The translations under genes and the position numbers were made by a program. A stretch of 64,000 nt of DNA. Source: JAUJOE01 sp038252945 (GTDB lineage: Bacteria > Actinomycetota > Actinomycetes > Propionibacteriales > Nocardioidaceae). The notes under the pieces were generated by a model that saw only the letters and a list, made by a program, of their open reading frames with translations, searched no databases and had not been told where the DNA came from. Positions 39,069 to 48,133 of the stretch are shown here, piece after piece; positions within the stretch are counted from its first letter, which is position 1; each line of letters begins with the position of its first letter. Location of the stretch: the NCBI GenBank assembly GCA_038252945.1, contig JBBSHN010000004.1, positions 1-64,000 of the forward strand, given 5' to 3'.

Positions 39069-39095
39069 GGGAATGATGGGACTAGCTGAAGCGTT
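39069..39095 (+). promoter_or_regulatory. SigR/SigH-type promoter of rbpA
   Basis: GGGAAT at 39069-39074, an exact 18-base spacer, and GTT at 39093-39095 match the GGGAAT-N18-GTT consensus of thiol-oxidative-stress sigma factors (SigR of Streptomyces, SigH of Mycobacterium). It stands 40 bases before ATG 39135. In Streptomyces coelicolor rbpA is a known SigR target, so the agreement is meaningful. Confidence 0.75.
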
Positions 39096-39134
39096 GGCAA
39101 AGATGTCCGTCGCAAACGATTGATCGGGGAGCGC

Positions 39135-39530
39135 ATGTCAGAGCGAGCCACTTTGAAAGGCTCTCGCCTTGGTGGGACGAGCTTCGAAGACGAAACCGGC
39201 ATCGAGTTCGCGCCACGTCAGCACGTCATGTACGACTGCCTCAACGGTCATGATTTTGACATACCTATGGCCGCGGACGCCGAGGTCCCCTTTGGATGGG
39301 AGTGCCCGCGGTGCGGCGCCGAGTCCCGCCAACGAGACGCCCAGCCGCCGGAGCCCAAGCTTGACCGTCCGGCACGTACGCACTGGGACATGTTGCTGGA
39401 GCGCCGGTCTATCCCTGAGCTCGAAGACATCCTCTCTGAGCGGCTCGAGTTGCTGCGCGCCGGCGTCATCGGCCCTGCTCACCTGCATCGAGGTGGCGCT
39501 CGCACGGCCAACTCAAAAAAGTCCGCCTGA
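39135..39530 (+). CDS. rbpA: RNA polymerase-binding protein RbpA
   Basis: A 131-residue actinobacterial transcription factor. The N-terminal tail (RGSRLGG-like KGSRLGGTSFE) and the core domain with CxnC and ECPRCGAES precede the basic linker and the C-terminal sigma-interacting domain (RTHWDMLLERRSIPELEDILSERLELLR). It binds RNA polymerase with the principal sigma factor and stabilises open complexes. ATG 39135 follows GGGGAG; an upstream ATG at 39120 lacks it. The promoter at 39069 suggests induction by disulfide stress. Confidence 0.96.
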   Translation: MSERATLKGSRLGGTSFEDETGIEFAPRQHVMYDCLNGHDFDIPMAADAEVPFGWECPRCGAESRQRDAQPPEPKLDRPARTHWDMLLERRSIPELEDILSERLELLRAGVIGPAHLHRGGARTANSKKSA

Positions 39531-39549
39531 TCCCATCGCAGCAACCTAG

Positions 39550-39570
39550 TCGCAGCCTCGATAGCTGCGA
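39550..39570. terminator. Hairpin between convergent rbpA and fxsA
   Basis: TCGCAGC (39550-39556) and GCTGCGA (39564-39570) form a perfect 7-bp stem with a 7-base loop, 20 bases after the rbpA stop and before the converging fxsA stop. No U-tract follows. A bidirectional terminator is plausible. Confidence 0.45.
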
Positions 39571-39641
39571 AGTGGGCTGTCGCCCCAAGCCGTAGAGTCG
39601 AACGTCGACCGCTTGCAGAACAAATCTCCCCGCGTCGTCGG

Positions 39642-40079
39642 CTAGTCTCCCCCTGGTCGGTGTATCTCATGCGCACCGCGCCGACGTCTGGAATAGCGAC
39701 CTGCCGCGCGACGAGCAGCCCTGCGGGTCAGTGCAGACGTCACCAAGCGGCGTGCGAGTGGCCGGGTGAACGGAAGCACGAAGAAGAAGCCAAATACGTC
39801 AGTGACGAACCCCGGCGTCAGCAGCAGCGTGCCGCCGACCAGCACCAGCGCCGCGTCCATGAGCTCCCGCCCAGGCAATTGTCCGGTCGACACGGTGGTT
39901 CGGAGGGCGTCCCAGGCCCGGCGACCTTCCCTCTTGACCAGCCAACCGCCCAGAACAGACTCAACGAGCAGAAGCGCGATCGTCGGTAGCGCGCCGATGG
40001 CCAGGCCGACCTGCACGATGATGTACAGCTCCAGGATCGGCACACCGACGAACAGCCCAACCAGCAACCAGCCGGGCAC
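39642..40079 (-). CDS. fxsA: FxsA family membrane protein
   Basis: A 145-residue protein with the FxsA pattern: LLVGLFVGVPILELYIIVQVGLAIGALPTIA forms two helices, LLVESVLGGWLVKREG follows, and LVGGTLLLTPGFVTDVFGFFFVLP forms the second hydrophobic hairpin. The C-terminus is very basic. Function is unclear; the E. coli protein relieves phage exclusion when overproduced. GTG 40079 is one base past the stop of the upstream mannosyltransferase gene, so the genes form an operon. Confidence 0.82.
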   Translation of the reverse strand: MPGWLLVGLFVGVPILELYIIVQVGLAIGALPTIALLLVESVLGGWLVKREGRRAWDALRTTVSTGQLPGRELMDAALVLVGGTLLLTPGFVTDVFGFFFVLPFTRPLARRLVTSALTRRAARRAAGRYSRRRRGAHEIHRPGGD

Positions 40080-40080
40080 G

Positions 40081-40839
40081 TCAGGCGCTCCCGGTGTGTC
40101 GCCGCTGAAGCAGGCGGCGCACTTGCGTAAAGCGGGTCTGCAGCGCCCAGGCGGTGACTCGGACAAGCGACTCCCGAACGATGTCACCGCTCATCTTCGA
40201 CTCGCCGTACTTGCGTTCGACGAAGGTGATCGGCACCTCCGCGACCCGCAGCTCAGCCGCCAGAGTCCGGCGGGCCAGGTCAACTTGGAAGCAGTATCCC
40301 GCTGAGGCGACTGAGTCCAAGGAGATGCCCTCAAGAGTGCTGCGTCGGAAGACGCGGAAGCCGCCTGTGGCGTCGTGCAGCGGAATGCCGAGTGCGAAGC
40401 GGGTGTAGAGGTTGCCACCCCTTGACAGCAGCTTGCGCCACAGCGGCCAGTTCACCACCCGACCTCCGGGCACCCACCGGGAGCCGAGCACCAGATCCGC
40501 AGCCGGCAGAGCCGCGAGCAGCCGAGGCAGCTCCTCGGGCGCATGAGAACCGTCGGCGTCCATCTCGACGAACACCTCATATCCACGCTGCAGTCCCCAG
40601 TCGAAGCCGGCGAGATAGGCAGCGCCGAGCCCGGCTTTGCCACTGCGGTGCAGCACGTGAACTGACGAATCCGCCGCTGCCGCCTTGTCCGCGAGCTCCC
40701 CCGTGCCGTCTGGCGACGCGTCGTCGACAACAAGGGCGTCCGCCTGGGGCACCGCCGCACGCACCCGGTCGAGGATGAGCTCGAGGTTGTCGACCTCGTT
40801 GTAGGTCGGGATGACGACCAGCGTGCGCTCAGCGTTCAC
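40081..40839 (-). CDS. ppm1: Polyprenol monophosphomannose synthase (GT2)
   Basis: A 252-residue GT2 enzyme: VVIPTYNEVDNLELIL, DDASPDGTGELAD and EMDADGSHAPEELP are the donor- and metal-binding segments, and RKYGESKMSG is typical of dolichol-phosphate-mannose synthases. It makes polyprenyl-phosphate mannose from GDP-mannose for lipoglycans and glycoproteins. It has no membrane helices of its own. Its GTG overlaps the lnt stop by four bases; in Mycobacterium the two activities are the D2 and D1 domains of one Ppm1 protein, so interaction is likely. Confidence 0.9.
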   Translation of the reverse strand: MNAERTLVVIPTYNEVDNLELILDRVRAAVPQADALVVDDASPDGTGELADKAAAADSSVHVLHRSGKAGLGAAYLAGFDWGLQRGYEVFVEMDADGSHAPEELPRLLAALPAADLVLGSRWVPGGRVVNWPLWRKLLSRGGNLYTRFALGIPLHDATGGFRVFRRSTLEGISLDSVASAGYCFQVDLARRTLAAELRVAEVPITFVERKYGESKMSGDIVRESLVRVTAWALQTRFTQVRRLLQRRHTGSA

Positions 40840-42356
40840 GTCGCCATCGTGCCAATCCGCCTGGACAACCCCAAACGCGCCGCGCCCACCAGCAGGACCC
40901 CCAGCCCGCTCAGGACATCGTCAACGATTCCCCCAAACCGGACACCAAGGGTTTCAGCCGACCCGAGCTGGACCGAACTCTCCAACACCGCCTGAGTGTT
41001 GATGGCGGTCTCTGCGACCACGGACCCGTCGGGAGCGATGATGCCACTGATGCCGCTCGTCGCCGCGATCACCACGTAGCGCCCGGTTTCAATCGCCCGA
41101 TACCTCGAGATCGCGAACTGCTGGCCCAACTGATCCGTGCCTGTGTACGTCGCGTTGTTCGTCTGTACAACGATCAGCTCAGCACCTCCTGCGACGTCGT
41201 CGCGGATCAGTCCGTCGTACGCCACCTCGAAGCAGATCACGTCACCGATACGAGCCGGTCCAAGCTGTAGAACTCCCGGCGTGGAGCCCGGAGCGAAGTC
41301 CACTGGAATCTGGCGGAGACGCTTGATAAAGCCGACGAGCACGCTGCGGAATGGGATGTACTCCCCGAACGGGACGAGATGCTGCTTCACGTACCGTTTT
41401 CCCGGCCCGCTATGTGGATCCCACACGATGCCGACGTTCTGCACGTGACTCTTGTCCGGTCCAGCCACCACAGCGCCAATCAGCGTCGGAGACTTCACGG
41501 CTCGCACCGCCGCGTTGATCTCGGCGTACACGGAGGGGTCACCGAACGGGTCGATGTCTGTGGAGTTCTCTGGCCACACCACGAAGTCCGGCTGCTGAGC
41601 CTTGCCGGCCGCTACCCTCGCGGCCAGCTGATGCGTGGCGGCTGCATGGTTGTCGAGCACAGCCCGACGTTCCGCGAACGGATCCATGCCCCGACCCGGC
41701 ACGTTGCCCTGGACTGCGGCGATGGTCACCGGCTGGCCGCCGCCGGCGAGGCCAACGGGCACCAAGGCGGCTCCGCCGGCGACTGCCGCTCCGGCCACGA
41801 GACACACAACCGTGTACAGGTCAGCGCGTCGGCGCAGAACTGCTGCCAGGACCAAGGCGACAGCCAACACGGTCGCGAAGGCGACCAGCTCCGCGCCGCC
41901 CACCCGGCCGTAGCGGACCAACGGAGTGTCGACCAAGGCAAACGCAAGGCGCCCCCAGGGCAGTCCTCCCAACGGCACGAAACTGCGCAGCTCCTCAATC
42001 GCCACCCAGCTAGCGGCCATGCCGACCGGCCACCAGGGCGTTCCGCGTAACCACGTCCACCCCCAGCCGAGGAGTCCGAGAAAGACAGCCTCGACAGTGC
42101 TCACCGCGACCCACGCGTCTGCTCCGATGACGGTGAGCCAGCGCAGGAGCGGCAGCAGAAGTGCGAGGCCGAACACGAAGCCCACGATGAACCCGAGGCC
42201 ACCGCGTCGTCGCGGAATGGCCAGCATGAGTCCAGCGAGTCCTACCGGCAGCAGCTCCCAGTCGCCGGACGGAGCAAACGCCCAGGCTCCCGCGAGGCCG
42301 CTGAGCAACGCCACAATCGCCCGCCAGAGCACGTCGGCGCCTGGGAGGCGGGGCAT
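40836..42356 (-). CDS. lnt: Apolipoprotein N-acyltransferase
   Basis: A 506-residue membrane enzyme. About seven helices fill residues 1-200 (ADVLWRAIVALLSGLAGAWAF onward), followed by an extracytoplasmic nitrilase domain with the catalytic Glu in VWPENSTD and Cys in GDVICFEVAYD. It adds the third acyl chain to lipoproteins. ATG 42356 is taken as the start; in-frame sequence up to 42755 looks non-coding. The partner mannosyltransferase gene overlaps its end. The double-FKBP protein near 60 kb is a possible lipoprotein client. Confidence 0.92.
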   Translation of the reverse strand: MPRLPGADVLWRAIVALLSGLAGAWAFAPSGDWELLPVGLAGLMLAIPRRRGGLGFIVGFVFGLALLLPLLRWLTVIGADAWVAVSTVEAVFLGLLGWGWTWLRGTPWWPVGMAASWVAIEELRSFVPLGGLPWGRLAFALVDTPLVRYGRVGGAELVAFATVLAVALVLAAVLRRRADLYTVVCLVAGAAVAGGAALVPVGLAGGGQPVTIAAVQGNVPGRGMDPFAERRAVLDNHAAATHQLAARVAAGKAQQPDFVVWPENSTDIDPFGDPSVYAEINAAVRAVKSPTLIGAVVAGPDKSHVQNVGIVWDPHSGPGKRYVKQHLVPFGEYIPFRSVLVGFIKRLRQIPVDFAPGSTPGVLQLGPARIGDVICFEVAYDGLIRDDVAGGAELIVVQTNNATYTGTDQLGQQFAISRYRAIETGRYVVIAATSGISGIIAPDGSVVAETAINTQAVLESSVQLGSAETLGVRFGGIVDDVLSGLGVLLVGAARLGLSRRIGTMAT

Positions 42357-42770
42357 GGCCGCGACACTACCGGCGAAAGGAGCCTGCTTCACCGAAAACG
42401 GCAGGAGCCCGATCCCCTTCGGACCGAGCGCTGCGTCACCGGTTGTGACGTCACGCGCCCGTTGTCTACTGGGGACCGAGCTCCGTCCGGGTCCGCCCAC
42501 CTTCAAGGCCAGCACCCGCCGGGTCGCACCGCTGCCGGTTGTGGAGTGGAGCACCACAACGGAACGACCCCACGACGGCGGTCCCTCTGGTGACCTGCTG
42601 TTGCGGACTTTTCGGCACCTTGGCAACTGCACGAGGGCCTTGTCAACCAGCCTCTGAACAGGGCTTACCCGGCGAACAGCGAGGTCAGGCGAATGGCCTC
42701 GGTCGAGCACTTTTTTGGCTCGGCTCCCGCGTACCCGCGTGTTAGCCGACGCCACGCCGACGTCGAGTTA
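42357..42770. other. 414-base region without a convincing gene
   Basis: Between the lnt start and the kal stop, frames are open on both strands but their translations are Arg/Ser-rich with no domain match and no good start. A TGACGTCA palindrome lies in 42447-42454, and GTCGAGCAC followed by six T residues (about 42699-42715) could be a weak terminator for a plus-strand transcript. lnt's promoter should be here. No RNA gene was recognised. Confidence 0.5.
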
Positions 42771-43163
42771 CTAGTGACCAGGCACCACGACGACGCCGGT
42801 AGCTCGGGTGGCCACCAGGGGCTGGTCGAGGACCTGGGCGGCGGACGGGCTGGAGTCGGGAAGAGCCCGGCAGACCACCCGGAGCTCGAAGTCGAGGGTG
42901 CGGGAGCGTCTGCCGACTCGGGAGACCACCGCCTCGGCCTCGACCACGTCGCCGGCATGCACAGCCGCCGAGAACTGGACGTCACTGTAGGAAGCGAAGA
43001 GCCCTTCATCGCCGTCGGTGCGGATGCAAAGCTCCGTGGCGGCGTCACCGAACATCTGCAGGCTGAAGGCGCCGTCGACGAGATTGCCCCCGTAGTGGGC
43101 GTGGGAGTAGTCGACGTAGCGTCGATGAGTGACCGATGCCCCGAGCTTTGGGTCGTCGCTCAC
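42771..43163 (-). CDS. kal: 3-aminobutyryl-CoA ammonia-lyase (hotdog fold)
   Basis: A 130-residue hotdog-fold protein: THRRYVDYSHAHYGGNLVDGAFSLQMFGDAATELCIR is the beginning of the central helix, and AAVHAGDVVEAEAVVSRVG the strands after it. Kal eliminates ammonia from L-3-aminobutyryl-CoA to give crotonyl-CoA, the late step of lysine degradation through 3,5-diaminohexanoate. GTG 43163 overlaps the kamE stop (GTGA). Family size and context make the call firm; sequence alone would say only thioesterase-like hotdog. Confidence 0.87.
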   Translation of the reverse strand: MSDDPKLGASVTHRRYVDYSHAHYGGNLVDGAFSLQMFGDAATELCIRTDGDEGLFASYSDVQFSAAVHAGDVVEAEAVVSRVGRRSRTLDFELRVVCRALPDSSPSAAQVLDQPLVATRATGVVVVPGH

Positions 43164-43939
43164 TGCTGCCGCACCTGCTGAGGACGAAGCGGGGAGGTCA
43201 CGAGAGCATGAACCAGATAGCTGGCGACGTCACCTGGGGTCGTGCCCCGGGCGAAGATGCGGTCGACTCCGAGCTCGGCTGTCTGGCGCTCCTCGAAGCG
43301 TGGGCCTCCCACGATGAGGAGCGGCAGGGTCTCGGCCGGATAGGCCTCACGGAACGCCGCCGACATCTCCTTGGTGTTGAGCAGGTGCGCGTCGCGCTGT
43401 GTCACGACTTGCGAGACCAGTACGGCGTCCGCTCGCTCCTCCTGTGCTCGGGCCACTAGCTCGGGTACGGACACCTGCGCTCCGAGGTTGACCACCTTGA
43501 TCTCCCGGTAGTACTCCAGCCCCTTCTCCCCGGCGAACCCCTTGATGCTGAGGATGGCGTCGATGCCTACCGTGTGAGCGTCGGTGCCGATGCATCCTCC
43601 GACAACCACCAGGCGGCGGTGCAGGCCGCGCTTGATAGCGGCGTTGACCTCCTTAGCCGACAGGTGCAGGTAGTCGCGCTCCACCACTTCGACCGCGCGA
43701 AGATCGACGAGGTGGTGCACGCGGCCGTAGACGATGAAGAACGTGAAGTCAGGCCCAACCGCCTTGGCGTGCGCAACGAGTACAGGGTCCAGGCCCATCT
43801 TCGAACCCAGCTGAGCGGCGGCACCCTCGGCGCGCTTGTCGTGCGGGATGGGGAGGGTGAAGGACAGTTGCACCATGCCGTCACCGGTGGTGTCGCCGTA
43901 CGGCCGGAGAATCGGCCCGGAAGCCGAGGTGGTGGTCAT
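43160..43939 (-). CDS. kamE: Lysine 5,6-aminomutase beta subunit
   Basis: A 259-residue B12- and PLP-binding subunit. D120-A-H122-T-V-G is the base-off cobalamin motif, with H122 as cobalt ligand, and K133, eleven residues on, sits where the PLP Schiff-base lysine of the family lies. With KamD it moves the terminal amino group of beta-lysine or lysine from C6 to C5. It needs adenosylcobalamin; no reactivase gene is seen. ATG 43939 overlaps the kamD stop by ATGA. Confidence 0.93.
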   Translation of the reverse strand: MTTTSASGPILRPYGDTTGDGMVQLSFTLPIPHDKRAEGAAAQLGSKMGLDPVLVAHAKAVGPDFTFFIVYGRVHHLVDLRAVEVVERDYLHLSAKEVNAAIKRGLHRRLVVVGGCIGTDAHTVGIDAILSIKGFAGEKGLEYYREIKVVNLGAQVSVPELVARAQEERADAVLVSQVVTQRDAHLLNTKEMSAAFREAYPAETLPLLIVGGPRFEERQTAELGVDRIFARGTTPGDVASYLVHALVTSPLRPQQVRQQ

Positions 43940-45513
43940 GCCGTCGCTGCCAGCAGCTCGCTGGCCGGGTTGTAATAGTCGTCGGCCTTGCGCGCCACTC
44001 CCCCCAGCCCCTTGCCTGCGTCGGCTGGCCGCTTCATCAGTCCGAAAGTGCCGTCGGCGATCGCGTCGAGCAGTCCGTTGTCGTGAGCGAGGATCTTCTC
44101 CAGTAGCTCAATCGACTCGCTGAGCACCTGCCGCGCGCGTGTGCCGATGAAGCCGTCAGGGTCGGGTTTGAAGTCCTCGGCCAGCCCACTGGCGGCGTTG
44201 ACGACGTACCGGACGTTCCCGAGAGCGAGATCGCGGTCGGAGAGCCACGGTGTGACCACTGCCTCTGTCATCATGCCGACGAGAAGAATGTCTTGGCCGG
44301 TGAGAACACCTGCGAGGTTGAAGAATGCGTTGAGGAGATAGCCGCGGAAGATGTCGCCAGTCATGTGCCGCGTCGGCGGCATCCACTTCATCGGCGCGTC
44401 AGGGAAAAGCTCACGGGCGAGCAGCGCATGTGCCAGCTCCAGCCGGAAGCTGTCCGGCAGCGAGGGGTCGATCTCGAACGCGTGGCCAAGACCGAGCTGC
44501 CAGTCGGCGAGCCCCGCCTCCTTAGCGAAGTACTCGTTGAGCAGCTGGCTCACGGTCACCGTGTGGGCGGCCTCGACCGCATCGCTCGTGGTGAGGTAGT
44601 TGTCTTCGCCGGTGTTGATGATGATGCCAGCACGAGCGTGCACTTGGCGGCTGAACCGCTGGTCGACGAAGGTCCGGATCGGGTTGATGTCGCGGAACAA
44701 GATGCCGTACATCGAGTCGTTGAGCATCATGTCGAGCCGCTCGAGGCCCGCAAGCGCAGCAATCTCCGGCATACACAGTCCTGAGGCGTAGTTCGTGAGA
44801 CGCACGTATCTGCCAAGCTCACGGCTCGTCTCGTCGAGCGCAGCGCGCATAAGCCGGAAATTTTCCTGCGTCGCATAGGTGCCGGCGAAGCCCTCTCTGG
44901 TGGCTCCTTCGGGAACGTAGTCGAGCAGCGACTGGCCGGTGGACCGGATCACCGCGATGACGTCGGCGCCTTCTCGCGCGGCCGCCTGTGCCTGCGGAAT
45001 GTCTTCGTAGATGTCGCCGGACGCCACGATGAGGTAGACCCACGGCTTGGTAGGCGGGTCGCCCCAGCGCTTGACGAGCCGCTCCCGCTCCCTTCGCCGG
45101 GCGTCGACGCGGCGCAGGCCGGTTCGTACGGCGGACTTGGCGGCGCTGCGGGCACGAGTCGCGTCGCGACCTTGCGGCACAGAGAACCGGAGATCTCCTC
45201 CTGCCGCCTTGGCCGCAAGCGTGTGCAGATCAGCACCCGCGGTGATCATCGCGTGCCACACCGGCAGCGCGATGCCGTGCTCGAGCCCGACGTCGGCGCG
45301 TGCGGCATCGATGAGCCGATTCACCCACGGTGTGCCGTCGGTGTCTCCACCAGCAAGTCCCGCCAGGCGCAACGTCGCCCGCTCGACCGACACCGTGGTG
45401 TGCTCCTGAGCCAGCGTGACGATCGGCGCACCGGCACGTGCGGCCAGCCGACGGGCCCGCCGTACAGTCGCCGGATCGAGACGGAGTTTGCTTGTCGTCT
45501 TCGCCGCCGTCAT
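43936..45513 (-). CDS. kamD: Lysine 5,6-aminomutase alpha subunit
   Basis: A 525-residue TIM-barrel subunit homologous to KamD: VSVERATLRLAGLAG near the start, PKPWVYLIVASGDIYEDIPQAQAAAREGADVIAVIRSTGQSLLDYV, and NYASGLCMPEIAALAGLERLDMMLNDSMYGILFRDIN. It forms the substrate cavity while KamE carries both cofactors. ATG 45513 is preferred to ATG 45519 because GAAGGG is six bases before it and the stop of the preceding amidohydrolase overlaps it (ATGA). Confidence 0.93.
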   Translation of the reverse strand: MTAAKTTSKLRLDPATVRRARRLAARAGAPIVTLAQEHTTVSVERATLRLAGLAGGDTDGTPWVNRLIDAARADVGLEHGIALPVWHAMITAGADLHTLAAKAAGGDLRFSVPQGRDATRARSAAKSAVRTGLRRVDARRRERERLVKRWGDPPTKPWVYLIVASGDIYEDIPQAQAAAREGADVIAVIRSTGQSLLDYVPEGATREGFAGTYATQENFRLMRAALDETSRELGRYVRLTNYASGLCMPEIAALAGLERLDMMLNDSMYGILFRDINPIRTFVDQRFSRQVHARAGIIINTGEDNYLTTSDAVEAAHTVTVSQLLNEYFAKEAGLADWQLGLGHAFEIDPSLPDSFRLELAHALLARELFPDAPMKWMPPTRHMTGDIFRGYLLNAFFNLAGVLTGQDILLVGMMTEAVVTPWLSDRDLALGNVRYVVNAASGLAEDFKPDPDGFIGTRARQVLSESIELLEKILAHDNGLLDAIADGTFGLMKRPADAGKGLGGVARKADDYYNPASELLAATA

Positions 45514-47084
45514 GGGCATCCCTTCGCCGTCAGTTCGTCAAATACCACAGTGCCAGACACCACCGTCTCAAGGCAGCGCGGAACGGCCGCTTCGTCGGTG
45601 AGATCGGGAAGGCCGTCGACGAGATCACCCGAAACATCCCAGACGGCGTACGTCGCTGGCTTCCCTGGGGCAAGCACGCCGTGGCCGTCGCGTCGAGCCG
45701 CCGAATGACCGCCGGTGGTCGCAGCCGCGAACGCCACTTGCGGCTTCAGCCGCTCGTCCGGATTGTTGTGGTGCACCGCCGCGCGCACGCCAGCCCAGGG
45801 AGCCAACGGTGTCACCGGACTGTCGGAGCCAAAGGCCAGTCCGACACCGGCATCGGCCAACGTGGCGAACGGGTTCATCCCCTCGGCGCGGAAGCGGCCG
45901 AGCCGCTGCTCGTAGAGACCGCCAGGACCACCCCAGGTTGCATCGAAGGCTGGTTGGACGCTCGCCGTGACCCCAAGGTGGGCCAACGTCCTGATCGCCG
46001 CAACCGACGGCATCTCGACATGCTCCAGCCGGTGCCGGCTCGCCGCCAGTGCTGAGCGCCCGACCGTCTGCTCGGCAGCTCGCAGACCGGCTATGACCTC
46101 GTCGAGCGCGCGGTCGCCGATGACGTGGAAGCCTGCCTGAAGGCCGCGCTCAGTGCAGAAGATGAGGTGAGACGCGATCTCGTCAGCGTCCAGGTACAGA
46201 TAGCCGGTGCTGTTGGAATCGGCGTACGGCTCCCTCAATCCGGCCGTACGCGAGCCGATGGACCCGTCGACGCATAAGTCACCGGCGAAGCCGAGGACGG
46301 CGTCAGCCGGGACGTTGCCACCGTGCAGCTCTCCCCAGTAGCAGATCACCTCAGGGAGCGGCTCAGTCTCAGCCAGCTCCGCGAGAAGCATCCAGTCGTC
46401 GACAGGCGCGATGTGAGGCGCGTTCAGCTCGTGGAGGGTGCCGATGCCCCGACTCGCGGCGCACCGCAGTGCCAACAGCAGCGCCTCGCGCCGCTTCTCA
46501 GTCGTCCACAGCCCGTGAAGGGCGGCTCGTGCAGCATGATGCGCCTCCCGCTCGACGACCCCGTCGCCGCGCCAGCCGGGCTTGCGTGCCATGCCTGCGT
46601 CCCGCTCGAGTAGCGCTGAGGACACTGCGGCCGAGTGTGAGTCCACGCGTGCGGCGTACACGACTCGCCCTGCTGTGCAGCCGTCCAGGTCTGCCATCGT
46701 GAGGGGACGGCGCTCCGGCCAGGTGGACTCGTCCCAGCCGGAGGCGAACACCGCGCTGTCCGGCGGAAGCTCTGCGGCGTAGCTGGCGAGGCGCTCCAGA
46801 GCGACTGAGAGCGAGTCGCACGAGGAGAGGTCCAGTGTGCTGAGCGCCTGACCAGTCATCGACAGGTGCACGTGGGCGTCGACGAAGGCCGGGGTGACGA
46901 AGCGACCGTCGAGGTCGACGATGTCGTTGACGGAACCGGCAACGGACTCCGCCTCGGTCTCTGTCCCCACCCACTCGATGTCTGAGCCGGTCACGAGCAT
47001 GGCCGTCGCGGGGGGGCCGGCCGGTGCGTAGATGCACCCACGTCGCAGCAGCACCCGCCGGCCGTCTTCTGCCTCGGTGGTCAC
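45510..47084 (-). CDS. YtcJ-like metal-dependent amidohydrolase inside the lysine operon
   Basis: A 524-residue amidohydrolase: VTPAFVDAHVHLSMTG is the HxH metal motif on strand 1, FHVIGDRALDEVIAGL carries a barrel histidine, SRHRLEHVEMPS another, and AFGSDSPVTPLAPW the strand-8 Asp. The family includes YtcJ and N-substituted formamide deformylase, which hydrolyse N-acyl or formamide bonds. It sits between KDD and kamD with four-base overlaps on both sides, so it is cotranslated with lysine catabolism. Its step is unknown: deacylation of an N-acyl-lysine or beta-lysine is one guess. Confidence 0.83.
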   Translation of the reverse strand: MTTEAEDGRRVLLRRGCIYAPAGPPATAMLVTGSDIEWVGTETEAESVAGSVNDIVDLDGRFVTPAFVDAHVHLSMTGQALSTLDLSSCDSLSVALERLASYAAELPPDSAVFASGWDESTWPERRPLTMADLDGCTAGRVVYAARVDSHSAAVSSALLERDAGMARKPGWRGDGVVEREAHHAARAALHGLWTTEKRREALLLALRCAASRGIGTLHELNAPHIAPVDDWMLLAELAETEPLPEVICYWGELHGGNVPADAVLGFAGDLCVDGSIGSRTAGLREPYADSNSTGYLYLDADEIASHLIFCTERGLQAGFHVIGDRALDEVIAGLRAAEQTVGRSALAASRHRLEHVEMPSVAAIRTLAHLGVTASVQPAFDATWGGPGGLYEQRLGRFRAEGMNPFATLADAGVGLAFGSDSPVTPLAPWAGVRAAVHHNNPDERLKPQVAFAAATTGGHSAARRDGHGVLAPGKPATYAVWDVSGDLVDGLPDLTDEAAVPRCLETVVSGTVVFDELTAKGCP

Positions 47085-48133
47085 TGCGCCGCCTCGTGCT
47101 CCAGTCGTAGCTCGAACAATCGCCGCACGCCCGGATGTGAGCGCATGAGCTGTACGGCGTAGTCGGCGTGCCCCCGCACGTACCCGTTGCCGATCAGCAT
47201 GGTGATGTCAGCGGCCAAGCCCTCGGCGCCCAGGGCCGCCGCCGAGAACGACGTGGCCATCGAGAAGAAGATCACGGTGCCGTTTTCCGCCGTACTGAGA
47301 ATGGCTCCCCCTTCGCATCCCGGTACGTCGACGCAGACGACCGTGATGTCGGCCGGTTCCCCCGACTTTTGCAACGCGCGAGAGGCGGCGACCGGGTCGC
47401 GCGCATCCGCGATGACGACCTCGTCGCAGAGCTCCTTGTCTGACAGCAGATCGGCCTCTCGCTGCACAGGGACCAGCGCGACCGTCCTGGTGGCTCCCGC
47501 GTCACGAGCCGCGGCCAACGCCAACGATCCGCTCTTTCCGGCGCCGCCTATCACGCAAACTGTCACCTTCGGCTGCCGCTCGAGGTATTGACACACGACC
47601 CGAGCGGTCAAAGCCGGAGCGCCGCAGACGTCCATGCACGCCAGAGCGAGCGGCATCGGCAGGTCCTCCGGCACCACCGCGGCGATCGAGCGGCCGAAGA
47701 GAATCGCATATCCCTCACACGGCACCTGCTCGCTGGTTCCATCCCAGCGAGTGAGCTCATCGGTGAGGAAGAGCGGGGTAAGAGTGAGCGACACCAAGGT
47801 CGCGATGAGATCTCCACGGTGCAGGCCGAGCGGGGACTGCGGTCCCACCTCATCCACCGTCCCGAGGAGCATTCCTCCCGAGCCGGTGACCGGGTTGTGC
47901 ATCTTGCCGCGGCGCGTGACGATGTCGAGCACCTCGGCTCGCACCGCCACACCATCGCCGCCGTGCTTCGTCCAGAGCTGCCGAAACGAGGCCGCATCCA
48001 GATTGAGCCGGGAAACACGCACGCGCACCTCGTCAGGCCACAGCGTCGATCTCGTGTCGAGGCGCTCGGCTGTCTGGGGAAGCACGCCGGGGGGCGACAG
48101 AACACGATGTAGCCCGGTCGGGTCGGACGACAT
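47081..48133 (-). CDS. kdd: L-erythro-3,5-diaminohexanoate dehydrogenase
   Basis: A 350-residue NAD(P)-dependent dehydrogenase with CVIGGAGKSGSLALAAARDAG as the dinucleotide loop and the family start TGLHRVLSPPGVLPQTAERLD. KDD oxidises 3,5-diaminohexanoate to 5-amino-3-oxohexanoate with release of ammonia. ATG 48133 has GGAAGG five bases upstream; codons before it are not supported. It is the first gene of the minus-strand operon and diverges from kamA with about 150 bases between starts. Confidence 0.9.
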   Translation of the reverse strand: MSSDPTGLHRVLSPPGVLPQTAERLDTRSTLWPDEVRVRVSRLNLDAASFRQLWTKHGGDGVAVRAEVLDIVTRRGKMHNPVTGSGGMLLGTVDEVGPQSPLGLHRGDLIATLVSLTLTPLFLTDELTRWDGTSEQVPCEGYAILFGRSIAAVVPEDLPMPLALACMDVCGAPALTARVVCQYLERQPKVTVCVIGGAGKSGSLALAAARDAGATRTVALVPVQREADLLSDKELCDEVVIADARDPVAASRALQKSGEPADITVVCVDVPGCEGGAILSTAENGTVIFFSMATSFSAAALGAEGLAADITMLIGNGYVRGHADYAVQLMRSHPGVRRLFELRLEHEAAQ

